64,000 bases of DNA from Desulfobaculum sp044987625 (GTDB lineage Bacteria; Desulfobacterota; Desulfovibrionia; Desulfovibrionales; Desulfovibrionaceae), in assembly GCF_044987625.1 (NCBI RefSeq), contig NZ_JBJDSB010000001.1, positions 186,001 through 250,000 on the forward strand, read 5' to 3'. A program made the position numbers and the translations under genes. The notes beneath the pieces were generated by a model. It made no database searches, had not been told where the DNA came from, and worked only from the letters and a program-made list of their open reading frames with translations. Of the stretch, positions 36,180-44,976 are shown piece after piece. Positions within the stretch are counted from its first letter, which is position 1. Each line of letters begins with the position of its first letter.

Positions 36180-37307
36180 ATGTCCCCGTCTTCACTCATG
36201 AACGCCTCCGCCACCATCGCCGCCGTGGCCGACACATGCATCGACTGCGGCAAATGTGTGGACGAATGCGCCTTTTTGACAGCATCCGGCACGCCGGGGT
36301 CCATCGCCCGGTGCGTCGACACCGCCCATAAGACCCTCAATGCCTACCAGTGCAGCCTGTGCGGGCTGTGCGCCGAGGTCTGCCCCGTGGACCTCAACCC
36401 CCGAACCATGTTCCTGACCCTGCGGCAGGAAGCCGTGCGGCGTGGCGTTGGTCCCCTGCGCGAGCACAAGCGCATTATCAGCTACGAGCGCACCGGCACC
36501 TCGCCTCTTTTTTCATGGTACGGCCTGCCCGAGGGGTGCGACACAGTCTTCTTCCCGGGCTGCACCCTCAGCGGGACGCGTCCGGCACTGACCAACACCC
36601 TCTACGAGCACCTTGCCAGCCATATTCCCGGCCTTGGCATTGTCCTTGACTGCTGCTCCAAGCCCTCGCACGACCTTGGGTGCGCGCGGGACTTTGACGA
36701 CGCCTTCGGCGACCTGCGGCAGTGGCTTGTGGACAATGGCGTCACCACCGTGCTCACAGCCTGCCCCAGTTGTCACGCCATGTTCTCGCGCTACGGCGAG
36801 GGGCTGACGCCTGTTACGGTCTATGAAATCCTGGCCGCCAATCCCCTGCCGCCCGAGGATGCCGTCTCCGGTACGGTCACGGTGCACGACCCCTGCGTCC
36901 TGCGGGACCACCCGTCCTCGCAGCAGGCGGTGCGCACCCTGCTTGAGCGCCGGGGGCTGGATGTTGAGGAGATGCCCCACCACGGCGCAAAGACCCTGTG
37001 CTGCGGCGAAGGCGGCGCCGTGCCCCTTGTGGCGGCGGATATGGGCAAGACATGGACCACCCGCCGCGCCAAGGAAGCAGGCGGACGCACCATCGTCACG
37101 TTCTGCGCCGGATGCGTCAACACCTTGATGCGCAGCGCCCCTACTGTGCATATTCTGGACCTTGTCTTCTGGCCCCAGCGCACCATGCTGGGTTACGCGC
37201 GCATCTCCCGCGCGCCCGTCACCTACTTGAACCGTCTTGGCCTCAAGCGCCGCCTGCGCAAGACCCTGACCACCCAAACCTCGCGGCGGCGGGAAAAAAC
37301 GCCCTAA
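36180..37307 (+). CDS. Fe-S oxidoreductase with two 4Fe-4S clusters and two CCG domains
   Basis: Encodes 375 residues. The N-terminus has two ferredoxin motifs: CIDCGKCVDEC near 20-30, with a distant fourth Cys, and CSLCGLCAEVCP near 58-69. Two cysteine-rich CCG domains follow: GCTLSG...DCCSKP...CPSCH (near 122-205) and DPCVLRD...CCGEGG...CAGC (near 235-320). This layout matches GlpC, HdrD and lactate-utilisation subunits, which relay electrons in redox complexes. No flavin or membrane domain is encoded, so its partner must be elsewhere. Start ATG has AGGAG five bases upstream. Confidence 0.87.
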   Translation: MSPSSLMNASATIAAVADTCIDCGKCVDECAFLTASGTPGSIARCVDTAHKTLNAYQCSLCGLCAEVCPVDLNPRTMFLTLRQEAVRRGVGPLREHKRIISYERTGTSPLFSWYGLPEGCDTVFFPGCTLSGTRPALTNTLYEHLASHIPGLGIVLDCCSKPSHDLGCARDFDDAFGDLRQWLVDNGVTTVLTACPSCHAMFSRYGEGLTPVTVYEILAANPLPPEDAVSGTVTVHDPCVLRDHPSSQQAVRTLLERRGLDVEEMPHHGAKTLCCGEGGAVPLVAADMGKTWTTRRAKEAGGRTIVTFCAGCVNTLMRSAPTVHILDLVFWPQRTMLGYARISRAPVTYLNRLGLKRRLRKTLTTQTSRRREKTP

Positions 37308-37341
37308 CAGGGCAACTCCGTGCCACAGAATCTTCCCCGTA

Positions 37342-37385
37342 CAATAAAAAAGGCCCCCACAGAGCGCATCTCTGCGGGGGCCTTT
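37342..37385 (-). terminator. Terminator between the Fe-S protein and the tautomerase
   Basis: A long interrupted stem AAAGGCCCCC...CAGAG/CTCTG...GGGGGCCTTT (about 37349-37384) is followed on the minus strand by a strong U tract, and on the plus strand by a weaker one. It probably serves both converging genes. Confidence 0.82.
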
Positions 37386-37470
37386 CCGTGTCACGACGGG
37401 CGTCGTCTTCTGCGGAAGCGGCGCGCCTCATGGGGCAGCCTGCCCCGCCACGCGCTCAAAGCTGGGCGCG

Positions 37471-37818
37471 CTAGCCCAGAGTGCGGCCGTTCCAACCAAA
37501 CAGGCGGCGCTCCAGACTCTTAAATTCCACATACACCCGTTCCGGGGGCACCCCGCACTGCGCGCTGAGCAGGGCGCACAGGCTGTCCGTAATGGACGCA
37601 CACGCGCCAGCATCCAGCCCCACATTTTTAAATTCCACGTACGCGGCCGGGTCGTCTGTGCCGCCATAGCACAGCGCCTGTCCCGGCTCCACACGCGCCA
37701 TAACCCACTGTTCATCCTTGCCCGTGGCCTGAACGGCACACTGCGACACAAGGCGGGCCACGCGTCCGGCCTCGCCCGCGTCCATGGGCACATTGGTCGC
37801 CACACTCACATACGGCAT
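37471..37818 (-). CDS. MIF/phenylpyruvate tautomerase-family protein
   Basis: Encodes 115 residues, a standard macrophage migration inhibitory factor-like length. Pro2 after the initiator Met is the expected catalytic base. Family features MPYVSVATNV at the start, PAAYVEFKNVGLD near 57-69 and PPERVYVEFKSLERRLFGWNG near 91-111 are clear. These trimeric enzymes tautomerise phenylpyruvate in vitro; the natural bacterial role is uncertain. It lies 37 bp after the histidine kinase and may be cotranscribed with it. Confidence 0.88.
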   Translation of the reverse strand: MPYVSVATNVPMDAGEAGRVARLVSQCAVQATGKDEQWVMARVEPGQALCYGGTDDPAAYVEFKNVGLDAGACASITDSLCALLSAQCGVPPERVYVEFKSLERRLFGWNGRTLG

Positions 37819-37855
37819 AGTCCGCCTCCTTAAGGCTGGTGGTCTTTTTTCCGCG

Positions 37856-40294
37856 TTACAGGGACCGGGGCATGGTGGCGTCGTCCCACGCCCTGTCTAT
37901 GGGCACCTCCAAAGAAATGGCCGTTCCCTTGCCGGGGCGGGACACAATCTGCAACTCCCCGTCCATAAGCCGCGCGCGTTCCTTAAGGCCCTGCACGCCC
38001 ATGCGCCGCGAGCGCACAGCATTCTCCTGCTGGCGTTCGGGGTCAAAGCCCACACCGTCATCGCGGATGCGCACAATGAGATTGGGGTGCGAGGCGACGA
38101 GCTTCACGCTGGCCTTGCTGGCCCGCGAATGGCGCGCCACATTGCGGAGCGACTCCTGCACGATGCGGAAGATATTAATCTGCACCTCCGGCGCAACGGG
38201 CACACTCTCCATCCCTGCGGCAGAGAAGGACACCGGCACGCCGTAACGCTGCTCGAACTCGGAGCAGAACAATTCCAGCGTGCGCACCAGCCCCAATTCA
38301 TCCAGCCCGGAGGGGCGCAGCTCATAGGCCATATTGCGCACGGCGTCGATGGTTTCCGAAAGCACGCGCGCAAACTCCTCATGCAGGGAGGAGTCGCCAC
38401 CCGAAGCACGCTCGGCCATGATACGGGACTGGATTTTCAGATACGACAGGTTCTGGGCGATATTGTCGTGCAAGTGCAGGGCAAGGAGCTTGCGCTCGTG
38501 CTCCTGCGCCATGAGCAGTTCCTTGTTCAGGGCGTGGATGCGCTCCTGCGCGTTGCGGCGTTCGGTCACGTTCTCCAGTAGGCCGGTAAAGCACACCACC
38601 GCGCCGGTGTCGTCCCGCGTGCTCTTGCCCTGCCAGCGCGCCCAAAAGCGGGTGCCGTCGCGACGCATCAACTGCGCCTCAAAGACAAACGGTTCCATCC
38701 CCTCGACAACACGCAGGATAAATTCCTCGCGCATTTTGGGGTCTGCGTACACCTGCTGTCCCACGTCGCTGACCTCGGTCAAAATCTGCTCTGTGGACGC
38801 GTAGCCCAGCATGGTGGCCAAGGCCGGGTTGGCGCTGAGCAGCCGCCCGCTGAGGTCCGTCTGGAAGATGCCTTCCACCGCATTCTCAAAAATGCTGCGG
38901 TAGCTGCTTTCGGCCTGCGCCAAGGCATCACGGTTTTTGGCGATTTCAAAGGTCATGGAGTTGAACGCTCGGGCCAATTGACCGAACTCGTCATCCCGAA
39001 AGCCCTCCAGCCGGTGCTCAAGCCGCCCGGCGCCCACGGCCTCCGTGGCATCCACAAGCTTGCGGACCGGCGTCAGCACCCGCCGCCGCACAAAGCCCGT
39101 CAGGATAAAAAACATCATGCCGCCAACGCCCACCGCCAGCAGCGTATGCGTCACACGCGCCGTGCCTACGGTGTTGCTCATGGCTGCGCGGGTCACGGAA
39201 ACGGACGACAAAATGGACGCGCACGGGACAACGGTCGCAAAGCTCCACTTGGTGGATGGCAAGGGATGAAAGCCCAGCAGATAGTCCTTGCCCCCAAGGT
39301 TCACCGTCCGCACCCCGGAGCGCCCGAGTATCATTTCCTGCGCGGCGGTACGCATGGCGGGTTCATCGCAGTGGTTCAGGTCCGCGTCCTGCGGCGTGCC
39401 CGCCGCGCCGACCTCTGGCGACAGGCCCAGCACGGAGGCGTGGCCGATGGGCATCACCACCACCCGCCCCTGCCCGTCCAGCAAAAAGCTGAACTCGCCG
39501 GGCCGATGGCTCAGGCCGCGGATATCATCCACCAAAAGATCAAGGGAAAAATCGACGCCTGCCGCGCCAAGAAAGGCGCCGGAAGAGGATATCACCGGCG
39601 CGACAACCGTCACCACGTACGCGCCATGGTCAGCGGTATCGCGATAGACCTCGCTCCACACGCTGTTGCCGTCTGGGTTTACATCCGGCAGGGCAAGGCT
39701 GTAGCTGGTGAGCTTGCGGAAATCATAATCGCCGGGGTGCGGCACGTCGGCAAACAGCGTTCCCACCGGCGCAAAGCGGGCGCTGCCGTCATCAAGCATC
39801 ACCCATGCGCTCTTCACGCCGGGGAGCCTGCGGGTCGCCTGCACAAGGATGGAGTCCACCGAAGCCAGCGCGCCAAGGCGCTCTCTTGCTCGCGGCAACT
39901 GTTCCGGCGCGCCCCAATACAGGCAGGTGACCGCCGCATCCTGCCCGGAGTTGTACACACCGCGCGTCTCGTCCAGAGTCAGCCGTTCCGGCGCAGAGCC
40001 AACCGCATGACGCACGTCCAGAGACCGTGCGGCCTGAATCGCGGCGGCCTCGGCCAATGCCTGCGCGCTGCGGGCGATGGTGTCGTAGCGCATGGCGCTC
40101 TCCCCCACCGTACGCCCGATATATTGCGTGGCAAGGGAGTGGATGTTCTGTGCGTTGACCTGCGCGGCAAATTCGCCAACCGTGCCGATACCGCGCACGG
40201 CCACCAGCCACAGCAGCACAGCGCAGCACACGATGGCGCAGCCTGCAAGCCAAACCAAATCCCTGCCTATGCGAGACCCCGATGAAAAGCCCAT
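37856..40294 (-). CDS. Membrane sensor histidine kinase, dCACHE-HAMP-PAS-HisKA_3
   Basis: Encodes 812 residues. A first membrane helix (about 12-34) and a second (about 383-402) bracket a large periplasmic domain with double-CACHE character (GAYVVTVVAPVIS and LGAAGVDFSLDLLVDDI near 215-250). A HAMP region (about 403-455) and a PAS domain (about 460-590) follow. The phospho-acceptor motif EHERKLLALHLHDNIAQN (near 600-617) and HATPase (QESLRNVARHS, DDGVGFD near 715-755) place it in the NarX/DesK class. Such kinases pair with NarL-type regulators, but none is next to it. Ligand unknown. Confidence 0.9.
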   Translation of the reverse strand: MGFSSGSRIGRDLVWLAGCAIVCCAVLLWLVAVRGIGTVGEFAAQVNAQNIHSLATQYIGRTVGESAMRYDTIARSAQALAEAAAIQAARSLDVRHAVGSAPERLTLDETRGVYNSGQDAAVTCLYWGAPEQLPRARERLGALASVDSILVQATRRLPGVKSAWVMLDDGSARFAPVGTLFADVPHPGDYDFRKLTSYSLALPDVNPDGNSVWSEVYRDTADHGAYVVTVVAPVISSSGAFLGAAGVDFSLDLLVDDIRGLSHRPGEFSFLLDGQGRVVVMPIGHASVLGLSPEVGAAGTPQDADLNHCDEPAMRTAAQEMILGRSGVRTVNLGGKDYLLGFHPLPSTKWSFATVVPCASILSSVSVTRAAMSNTVGTARVTHTLLAVGVGGMMFFILTGFVRRRVLTPVRKLVDATEAVGAGRLEHRLEGFRDDEFGQLARAFNSMTFEIAKNRDALAQAESSYRSIFENAVEGIFQTDLSGRLLSANPALATMLGYASTEQILTEVSDVGQQVYADPKMREEFILRVVEGMEPFVFEAQLMRRDGTRFWARWQGKSTRDDTGAVVCFTGLLENVTERRNAQERIHALNKELLMAQEHERKLLALHLHDNIAQNLSYLKIQSRIMAERASGGDSSLHEEFARVLSETIDAVRNMAYELRPSGLDELGLVRTLELFCSEFEQRYGVPVSFSAAGMESVPVAPEVQINIFRIVQESLRNVARHSRASKASVKLVASHPNLIVRIRDDGVGFDPERQQENAVRSRRMGVQGLKERARLMDGELQIVSRPGKGTAISLEVPIDRAWDDATMPRSL

Positions 40295-40730
40295 AACCCC
40301 TCTTGTTCCCCCTTAGGTGTGTCCGCTTTTTGGTGGTAAGAAATGTCAAGTACGGACGGCCCCCTCAAGCCGCCATCACCGAGCACGTGCCTGCGCCCGC
40401 ATGCCCCCGCTTATCGTGTGCGCCGTTGGCGCTGTATGACGCCGAAACATGCCCGGCATCAACAGCGCCCCAAACGCCGCCAGCATCATGAACGCCACAC
40501 GCACCGCACCGTGTTTCTAAAAACTGGCGTCAGGGACAACTCTGGCATCTGGGACACCACGGGCATTCACACCGTGATGTAATCTTTCAATGCAAAAATC
40601 ACAACTGGAACCATACGCAACAAAAGGGCGAAACCGTTACGGTTTCGCCCCTTGTTTACGCGGGGGATGCTTCAGGTCAGACGACAAACAAGCCGGTCAC
40701 AGCCATCCGGCATCGTGCCGGAACGTTCAA
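40295..40730. other. 436-bp intergenic region without a supported gene
   Basis: It holds the flagellin terminator near 40621-40650 and the histidine kinase upstream region. A TTGACA hexamer at 40356-40351 (minus) has no -10 partner at the right spacing. Small open frames here lack ribosome sites and any recognisable sequence. Confidence 0.5.
40621..40650 (-). terminator. Flagellin terminator
   Basis: A ten-base-pair stem GGGCGAAACC/GGTTTCGCCC (40626-40635 with 40641-40650) is followed by TTTTGTT on the minus strand, about 80 bp after the stop codon. Confidence 0.85.
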
Positions 40731-41624
40731 TTATGCGCTGAGCAGAGTCATGGCCATACGAGGCAGCGCGTTAGCCTGTGCGAGCATGGCTACGGCCGAC
40801 TGTGAGAGAATCTGGTTTCTCACGAACTCCGTCATCTCTTGCGAAACGTCCACGTCGGAGATGCGGGACTCGGCCGCCTGCAGGTTCTCGGCCTGAATCT
40901 GCAGGTTGGAGACCGTGTTCTGCAATCGGTTCTGAATGGCCCCGAGCTTGGCGCGGATGTTGTCCTTGGAGACAATGGCATCCTGCAAGCCCTCAAGGGC
41001 ATTCTGCGCCGCGGACTGGGTGGATACGGTGTACCCTTCGCTGGAGGACCCGGCACCGTTGCCGATGCCAAGAGCGGAGGCGGTCGCCGTATCGACCTGG
41101 ATGTAGTAGTAGTCCTCGGCGCTGTCATTCGCCGTACCGAAGTGGATCTTGAGCTTTCCCGTCGGTTGCAACCCCGAACCATCGTGGGTTGTCGTGGAAA
41201 GGTTGCCGTTTAACAGCGCAATGCCGTTAAAGTCCGTTGCGTTGGCGATTCGGGTAATCTCCGAGGCCATGGCCTGGTACTCCGAATCAATGATCAGGCG
41301 CTGCTCCGAACTGTAGGAGCCTGTCGCGGCCTGCGAGGCCAGCTCCTTCATACGGATGAGCTTTTCGTCAATGACCTGCAACGCGCCGTCCGCCGTCTGG
41401 ATGAGGGAGATAGCGTCGTTGGCGTTTCGCACCCCCTGATTCAGGGACGCAATGTCCGCCCGCATCAATTCGCGGACAGCCAATCCTGCCGCGTCGTCGG
41501 ACGACATCCCCACACGCAGTCCGGACGACAGGCGCCGTGTTGACACCCCAAGGGCCCCGAACGACACAGCCAGGTTTCTGGCGGCGTTCATCGCCATCAA
41601 GTTATGATTGATGATAAGTGACAT
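40731..41624 (-). CDS. Flagellin
   Basis: Encodes 297 residues. The N-terminal D0/D1 helix MSLIINHNLMAMNAARNL and RLSSGLRV...SSDDAAGLAV, and the C-terminal SRISDVDVSQEMTEFVRNQ are hallmark filament regions. The variable centre (about 145-200) is short. The end reads ALPRMAMTLLSA, the usual terminal helix. Start ATG has GGAGG seven bases upstream. It stands alone, with no flagellar assembly gene nearby, and has its own terminator and a FliA-like promoter candidate. Whether it is the main flagellin or one of several cannot be told. Confidence 0.95.
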   Translation of the reverse strand: MSLIINHNLMAMNAARNLAVSFGALGVSTRRLSSGLRVGMSSDDAAGLAVRELMRADIASLNQGVRNANDAISLIQTADGALQVIDEKLIRMKELASQAATGSYSSEQRLIIDSEYQAMASEITRIANATDFNGIALLNGNLSTTTHDGSGLQPTGKLKIHFGTANDSAEDYYYIQVDTATASALGIGNGAGSSSEGYTVSTQSAAQNALEGLQDAIVSKDNIRAKLGAIQNRLQNTVSNLQIQAENLQAAESRISDVDVSQEMTEFVRNQILSQSAVAMLAQANALPRMAMTLLSA

Positions 41625-41723
41625 AGCCTTTCCTCCTTGAATGCAAAGGCTTCCTTGCCGTCAGGGGCCAGTGTCCTTATCTTCCCCCAAAGTGGACCTG
41701 TTGCCCCTCCCCACTTGCAAGAT

Positions 41724-41751
41724 GTATCGACCTTTACAAGGCGTCACTTTA
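41724..41751 (-). promoter_or_regulatory. FliA (sigma-28)-like promoter candidate for flagellin
   Basis: On the minus strand TAAAGTGA (from 41751) and GTCGATAC (41731-41724) lie with 16 bases between TAAA and the -10 octamer. The enterobacterial consensus is TAAA-N15-GCCGATAA; the -10 matches six of eight. The RNA would have a leader of about 93 nt. The rest of 41625-42026 is AT-rich with no gene seen. Confidence 0.45.
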
Positions 41752-41966
41752 TACCGGCGAATGCACAACATTCAGCAAAACAACACAACACACCGAAAAT
41801 GCATTGCATTTTTCTTTAAAAAACCAAACACAACATAAATCTATATTCTTTTGAGCGGCTTACAGATAATAAATCACAAAAGCACAATACGCGCAAAGGC
41901 CTAGATGCCTTTCACTCCATTCGAATCGCAACACATATCAGGCAGATACCTCACCCTGCCCACGCA

Positions 41967-42000
41967 TAAAAAAAGCGCACCATGCCAAGGCATGGTGCGC
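41967..42000 (-). terminator. Terminator of the carB-PBP1A operon
   Basis: A perfect stem GCGCACCATGCC/GGCATGGTGCGC (41975-42000) is followed by seven U residues on the minus strand, 27 bp after the PBP1A stop. Confidence 0.92.
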
Positions 42001-42026
42001 TGTCGAGTCGTGGTAAGGCCACCGGG

Positions 42027-44408
42027 CTAGAAAATCTGCTTCAGCAGGTCTTCTCCCGCAGCGCCCTTGGCCCCGCCGGAAGGCGACGCCGTGGACGGCT
42101 CCGCGGTTTCCGTGGGCTGGGTGCCAGCCTTGTAGGGCAAAGTGAAGGTCTTCTCGGTGCCCGGCCCGGCCAACAAGCCGCTGGCCGCATCCACACGGGC
42201 CATAACAATGCCCGCAGGCTGCTGGAAGTCGCGGACGGGATACTCCGCCTCCACGGCCTGCCGGTAGCCAATCCAAATGGGCGACGCCGCGCGGGAGCCG
42301 GTTTCCCATTTGCCCATGGGCGTCATTTTGTCAAAGCCCACGTAGACCGTGGTCAGCAGGTCCGGGGTGAAGCCCACGTACCACGCGTCCTGTTCCTCGT
42401 TGGAGGTGCCGGTCTTGCCCGCCATGGGGCGGGAGAAGGCGCGGCGCACGCGCCATGCGGTGCCATCGCTGACCACCTGCTTGAGCAGGCTGGTGATGAT
42501 GTAGGCCGTCTCGGGCGAGATGGCCTCGTGCACCTCGGGCTTATTCACATAGAGCTCTTCGCCCCACGCACTTTCCACGCGCAGGATAAGGCGCGGCTTA
42601 ATCCAACTGCCCCCACGCGCAAAGGCCGAGTAGGCCTGCGTCAGATTGATGGGCGTCACAGGCGAGGAGCCAAGGCTGACCGAGAGGTCCTCGGGGAACT
42701 CGCTCTCAAGGCCAAGGGCCCGCGCGCGGTCAATGATGGTGCTGATGCCCAGTTGCTGGGCGATGCGGATGGTCACAAGGTTGCGCGACTTCACCAGCGC
42801 GGTGCGCAGCAGGGTCGGGCCGTAGAACACGCCCTCGAAGTTCTCGGGCTTCCACGTGCGGTCGTTCTCATAGTCCGTGTAGACGATGGGGGCGTCCAGC
42901 AGCACCGTGGACGGCGTCATGCCGCTGTCGATGGCTGCGGAGTACACAATGGGCTTAAACGCGGAACCGGGCTGGCGGCTGGCCTGCGTGGCGCGGTTGA
43001 ACTGGCTGGTCTCAAAGCTGTAGCCGCCCACAAGGGCGCGGACCTCGCCGGTTTCCGGCACCATGGATACCAGCGCGCCCTGCACGTCGGGCATACGCTC
43101 CAAGTCCAGCGGCCAGATGACCTCTTCCGCCGGAGCGGAGCCGTCGGCAACGCCATCGGGGATGGCCTTCACCGAGGTCCAGATAATGTCGCCCTCATGC
43201 AAGACAAGGCGGCAGTCCTTGACGCTTGGCACCTCATCAGTGGCCTTGCTTGGGTCAAGCTGGCGCGCCCAGTGCACGTCCTCCACGGTGACAACGCCGT
43301 GGAAGTCGCCAAAGCGGACCTTGGCGCGCTGTTTGGTGACATCCGTCACCAGCACTTCAACCCACTCGCCAACATCAAGGGCGTCCACCACGTAGGGGTT
43401 TTGCTTGAGGAAGTCTTCCCACTGGGCTTTGTCCAGATGCTGGTTAGGGCCGGTCCACCCACGGCGCTTGGCCGAGGCGATAAGCCCGTCACGCACGGCC
43501 TTCTCCGCCGCAAGCTGATGCGTCAGATTAACGGCGGTGTACACGTGCATGCCGGAGTTATAGACGAAATCCTCGCCGTAGCGGTCGATAAGACGGCGGC
43601 GCACTTCCTCAAGGTAGTACGCACCCTGCCGCCACGAGGGGTCTTCCATGCGGCGCAGGACAATCTCTTCGCTCAGGGCCTGTTCGTACTGTTCGTGGGT
43701 AATCCACTTGAGTTCCAGCATGCGGCCCAGCACATAGCGCTGGCGCTTCTTGGCGCCGGCCATGTTGTGGTACGGATTATAGGCGCTGGGCCCCTTGGGC
43801 AGCCCCGCCAGCATGGCCGACTGCGCAAGGGAAAGCTCCTGCACATGGCAGCCAAAGTAGGCACGCGCCGCGGCCTCAATGCCGTAGGCACGCGCGCCGA
43901 AGAAAATCTGGTTCAGATAGATGGTCAGGATGTCATCCTTGGAAAGGTGACGCTCCAGACGGTAGGCAAGGATGGCTTCCTTGAGCTTGCGCTGGTAGCT
44001 GCGCTCCGGCGTCAGCAGCAGGGATTTGATGACCTGCTGGGTGATGGTACTGCCGCCCTGCACCACGTGCCCGGCCTGCAGGTTCTTCACAAACGCGCGG
44101 AAGATGGCCACAAGGTCCACCCCGTCGTGCTCATAGAAGCTGGAGTCCTCGGCGGCGAGGAAGCACTGCGGCACATAGTGCGGCATGTCGTTCAGCTTCA
44201 CGAGGAAACGCTTTTCCTTGTAGAAGTAGCCCAGAACTTGCTCGTCCTCCGAATACACGGTGGTGACGAGGGGCGGAGTGTAGTCCGTGATGTTTTTAAA
44301 GCTCGGCAAATCCTTGGACGCCCAATAGTACAGGCCGCCAAGCGCGCCAAGCCCACACACGGCGCCTATGCCGCAGATGATGGCTATCGCAATGAGAACT
44401 TTCTTCAT
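42027..44408 (-). CDS. Class A penicillin-binding protein, PBP1A family
   Basis: Encodes 793 residues. One N-terminal membrane helix (about 4-29) anchors a periplasmic protein. The GT51 glycosyltransferase domain shows AAEDSSFYEHDGVD near 85-98, QGGSTITQQ near 117-125 and LNQIFFGARAYG near 163-174. The transpeptidase domain shows SAFK (catalytic Ser near 480), and KTGTSNEEQDAWYVGF near 660. It both polymerises and crosslinks peptidoglycan. Its ATG overlaps the ykgJ-like stop by four bases. Last gene of the apparent carB operon. Confidence 0.95.
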   Translation of the reverse strand: MKKVLIAIAIICGIGAVCGLGALGGLYYWASKDLPSFKNITDYTPPLVTTVYSEDEQVLGYFYKEKRFLVKLNDMPHYVPQCFLAAEDSSFYEHDGVDLVAIFRAFVKNLQAGHVVQGGSTITQQVIKSLLLTPERSYQRKLKEAILAYRLERHLSKDDILTIYLNQIFFGARAYGIEAAARAYFGCHVQELSLAQSAMLAGLPKGPSAYNPYHNMAGAKKRQRYVLGRMLELKWITHEQYEQALSEEIVLRRMEDPSWRQGAYYLEEVRRRLIDRYGEDFVYNSGMHVYTAVNLTHQLAAEKAVRDGLIASAKRRGWTGPNQHLDKAQWEDFLKQNPYVVDALDVGEWVEVLVTDVTKQRAKVRFGDFHGVVTVEDVHWARQLDPSKATDEVPSVKDCRLVLHEGDIIWTSVKAIPDGVADGSAPAEEVIWPLDLERMPDVQGALVSMVPETGEVRALVGGYSFETSQFNRATQASRQPGSAFKPIVYSAAIDSGMTPSTVLLDAPIVYTDYENDRTWKPENFEGVFYGPTLLRTALVKSRNLVTIRIAQQLGISTIIDRARALGLESEFPEDLSVSLGSSPVTPINLTQAYSAFARGGSWIKPRLILRVESAWGEELYVNKPEVHEAISPETAYIITSLLKQVVSDGTAWRVRRAFSRPMAGKTGTSNEEQDAWYVGFTPDLLTTVYVGFDKMTPMGKWETGSRAASPIWIGYRQAVEAEYPVRDFQQPAGIVMARVDAASGLLAGPGTEKTFTLPYKAGTQPTETAEPSTASPSGGAKGAAGEDLLKQIF

Positions 44409-44974
44409 ATGTCGAACCGTTTATGCCGTTTTGAGTCGGTAGGCTCCCCGTCTTGTGGGTCCAGCCCCCATGCCAGCCGAAGCTGCCCGTGCAGGCGGCG
44501 GACCTCCTTTTCCGTGGTGCCCAGCATGGCGGACAACCGGCCAAAAGCCGTGGATGTCTGCTGCGCAAGGCACGTCTGGGAAGCGAAGATCATCACCCGC
44601 CCACGGGCAACCCAAAAGGGGAACAGCTGGCAGTAATACGGACGGACTTCGCGGGGCAGCACGCATCCCTCGGGGCCAAGCAGCACGCAGGCCCCGCCCG
44701 CATGGGTCGCCAGACGGTAGTGCGTGCTGTGCCCATCCACGGGAAAGAGCGCCGCAATAGCGTCCTCATCTCCGGGAAAGGCGCGCTTTACCCCAAGGAC
44801 GAACGCGCCGGTGTTCACCTCCAGGGCGAAGGCTCCGGCGTCGCCGCAATACGACAGAATCCGCTCCCGCTCAGCGGCGGAAAGCGGAAAGCAATGTTGC
44901 TCCTGTCCCGGCGTCAGCACGCAGCAGGATGTACCCTGCTGCCCGCATCGCTCGCACACATGGGGGTCCGTCAT
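44405..44974 (-). CDS. YkgJ-family cysteine cluster protein
   Basis: Encodes 189 residues from the ATG at 44974, two bases after the upstream stop; an in-frame ATG twelve codons earlier overlaps the previous gene and is less likely. Cysteine motifs CERCGQQGTSCC (near 7-18), CVLLGPEGCVLP and YYCQLFPFW (near 95-120) are the PF03692 zinc/iron-binding pattern. Function of the family is unknown. It overlaps PBP1A by ATGA, so the two are translationally coupled. Confidence 0.86.
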   Translation of the reverse strand: MTDPHVCERCGQQGTSCCVLTPGQEQHCFPLSAAERERILSYCGDAGAFALEVNTGAFVLGVKRAFPGDEDAIAALFPVDGHSTHYRLATHAGGACVLLGPEGCVLPREVRPYYCQLFPFWVARGRVMIFASQTCLAQQTSTAFGRLSAMLGTTEKEVRRLHGQLRLAWGLDPQDGEPTDSKRHKRFDI

Positions 44975-44976
44975 CG

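Noticed and set aside
40295..40600. Small open frames between the histidine kinase and flagellin
   Set aside because: No ribosome sites, compositional oddness only, and no recognisable domain.
41641..41665. Sigma-54-like GG...GC element just upstream of flagellin
   Set aside because: The GG-GC spacing is 8 or 13, not 10, and it lies only about 20-40 bp from the start codon, overlapping the ribosome-site region.
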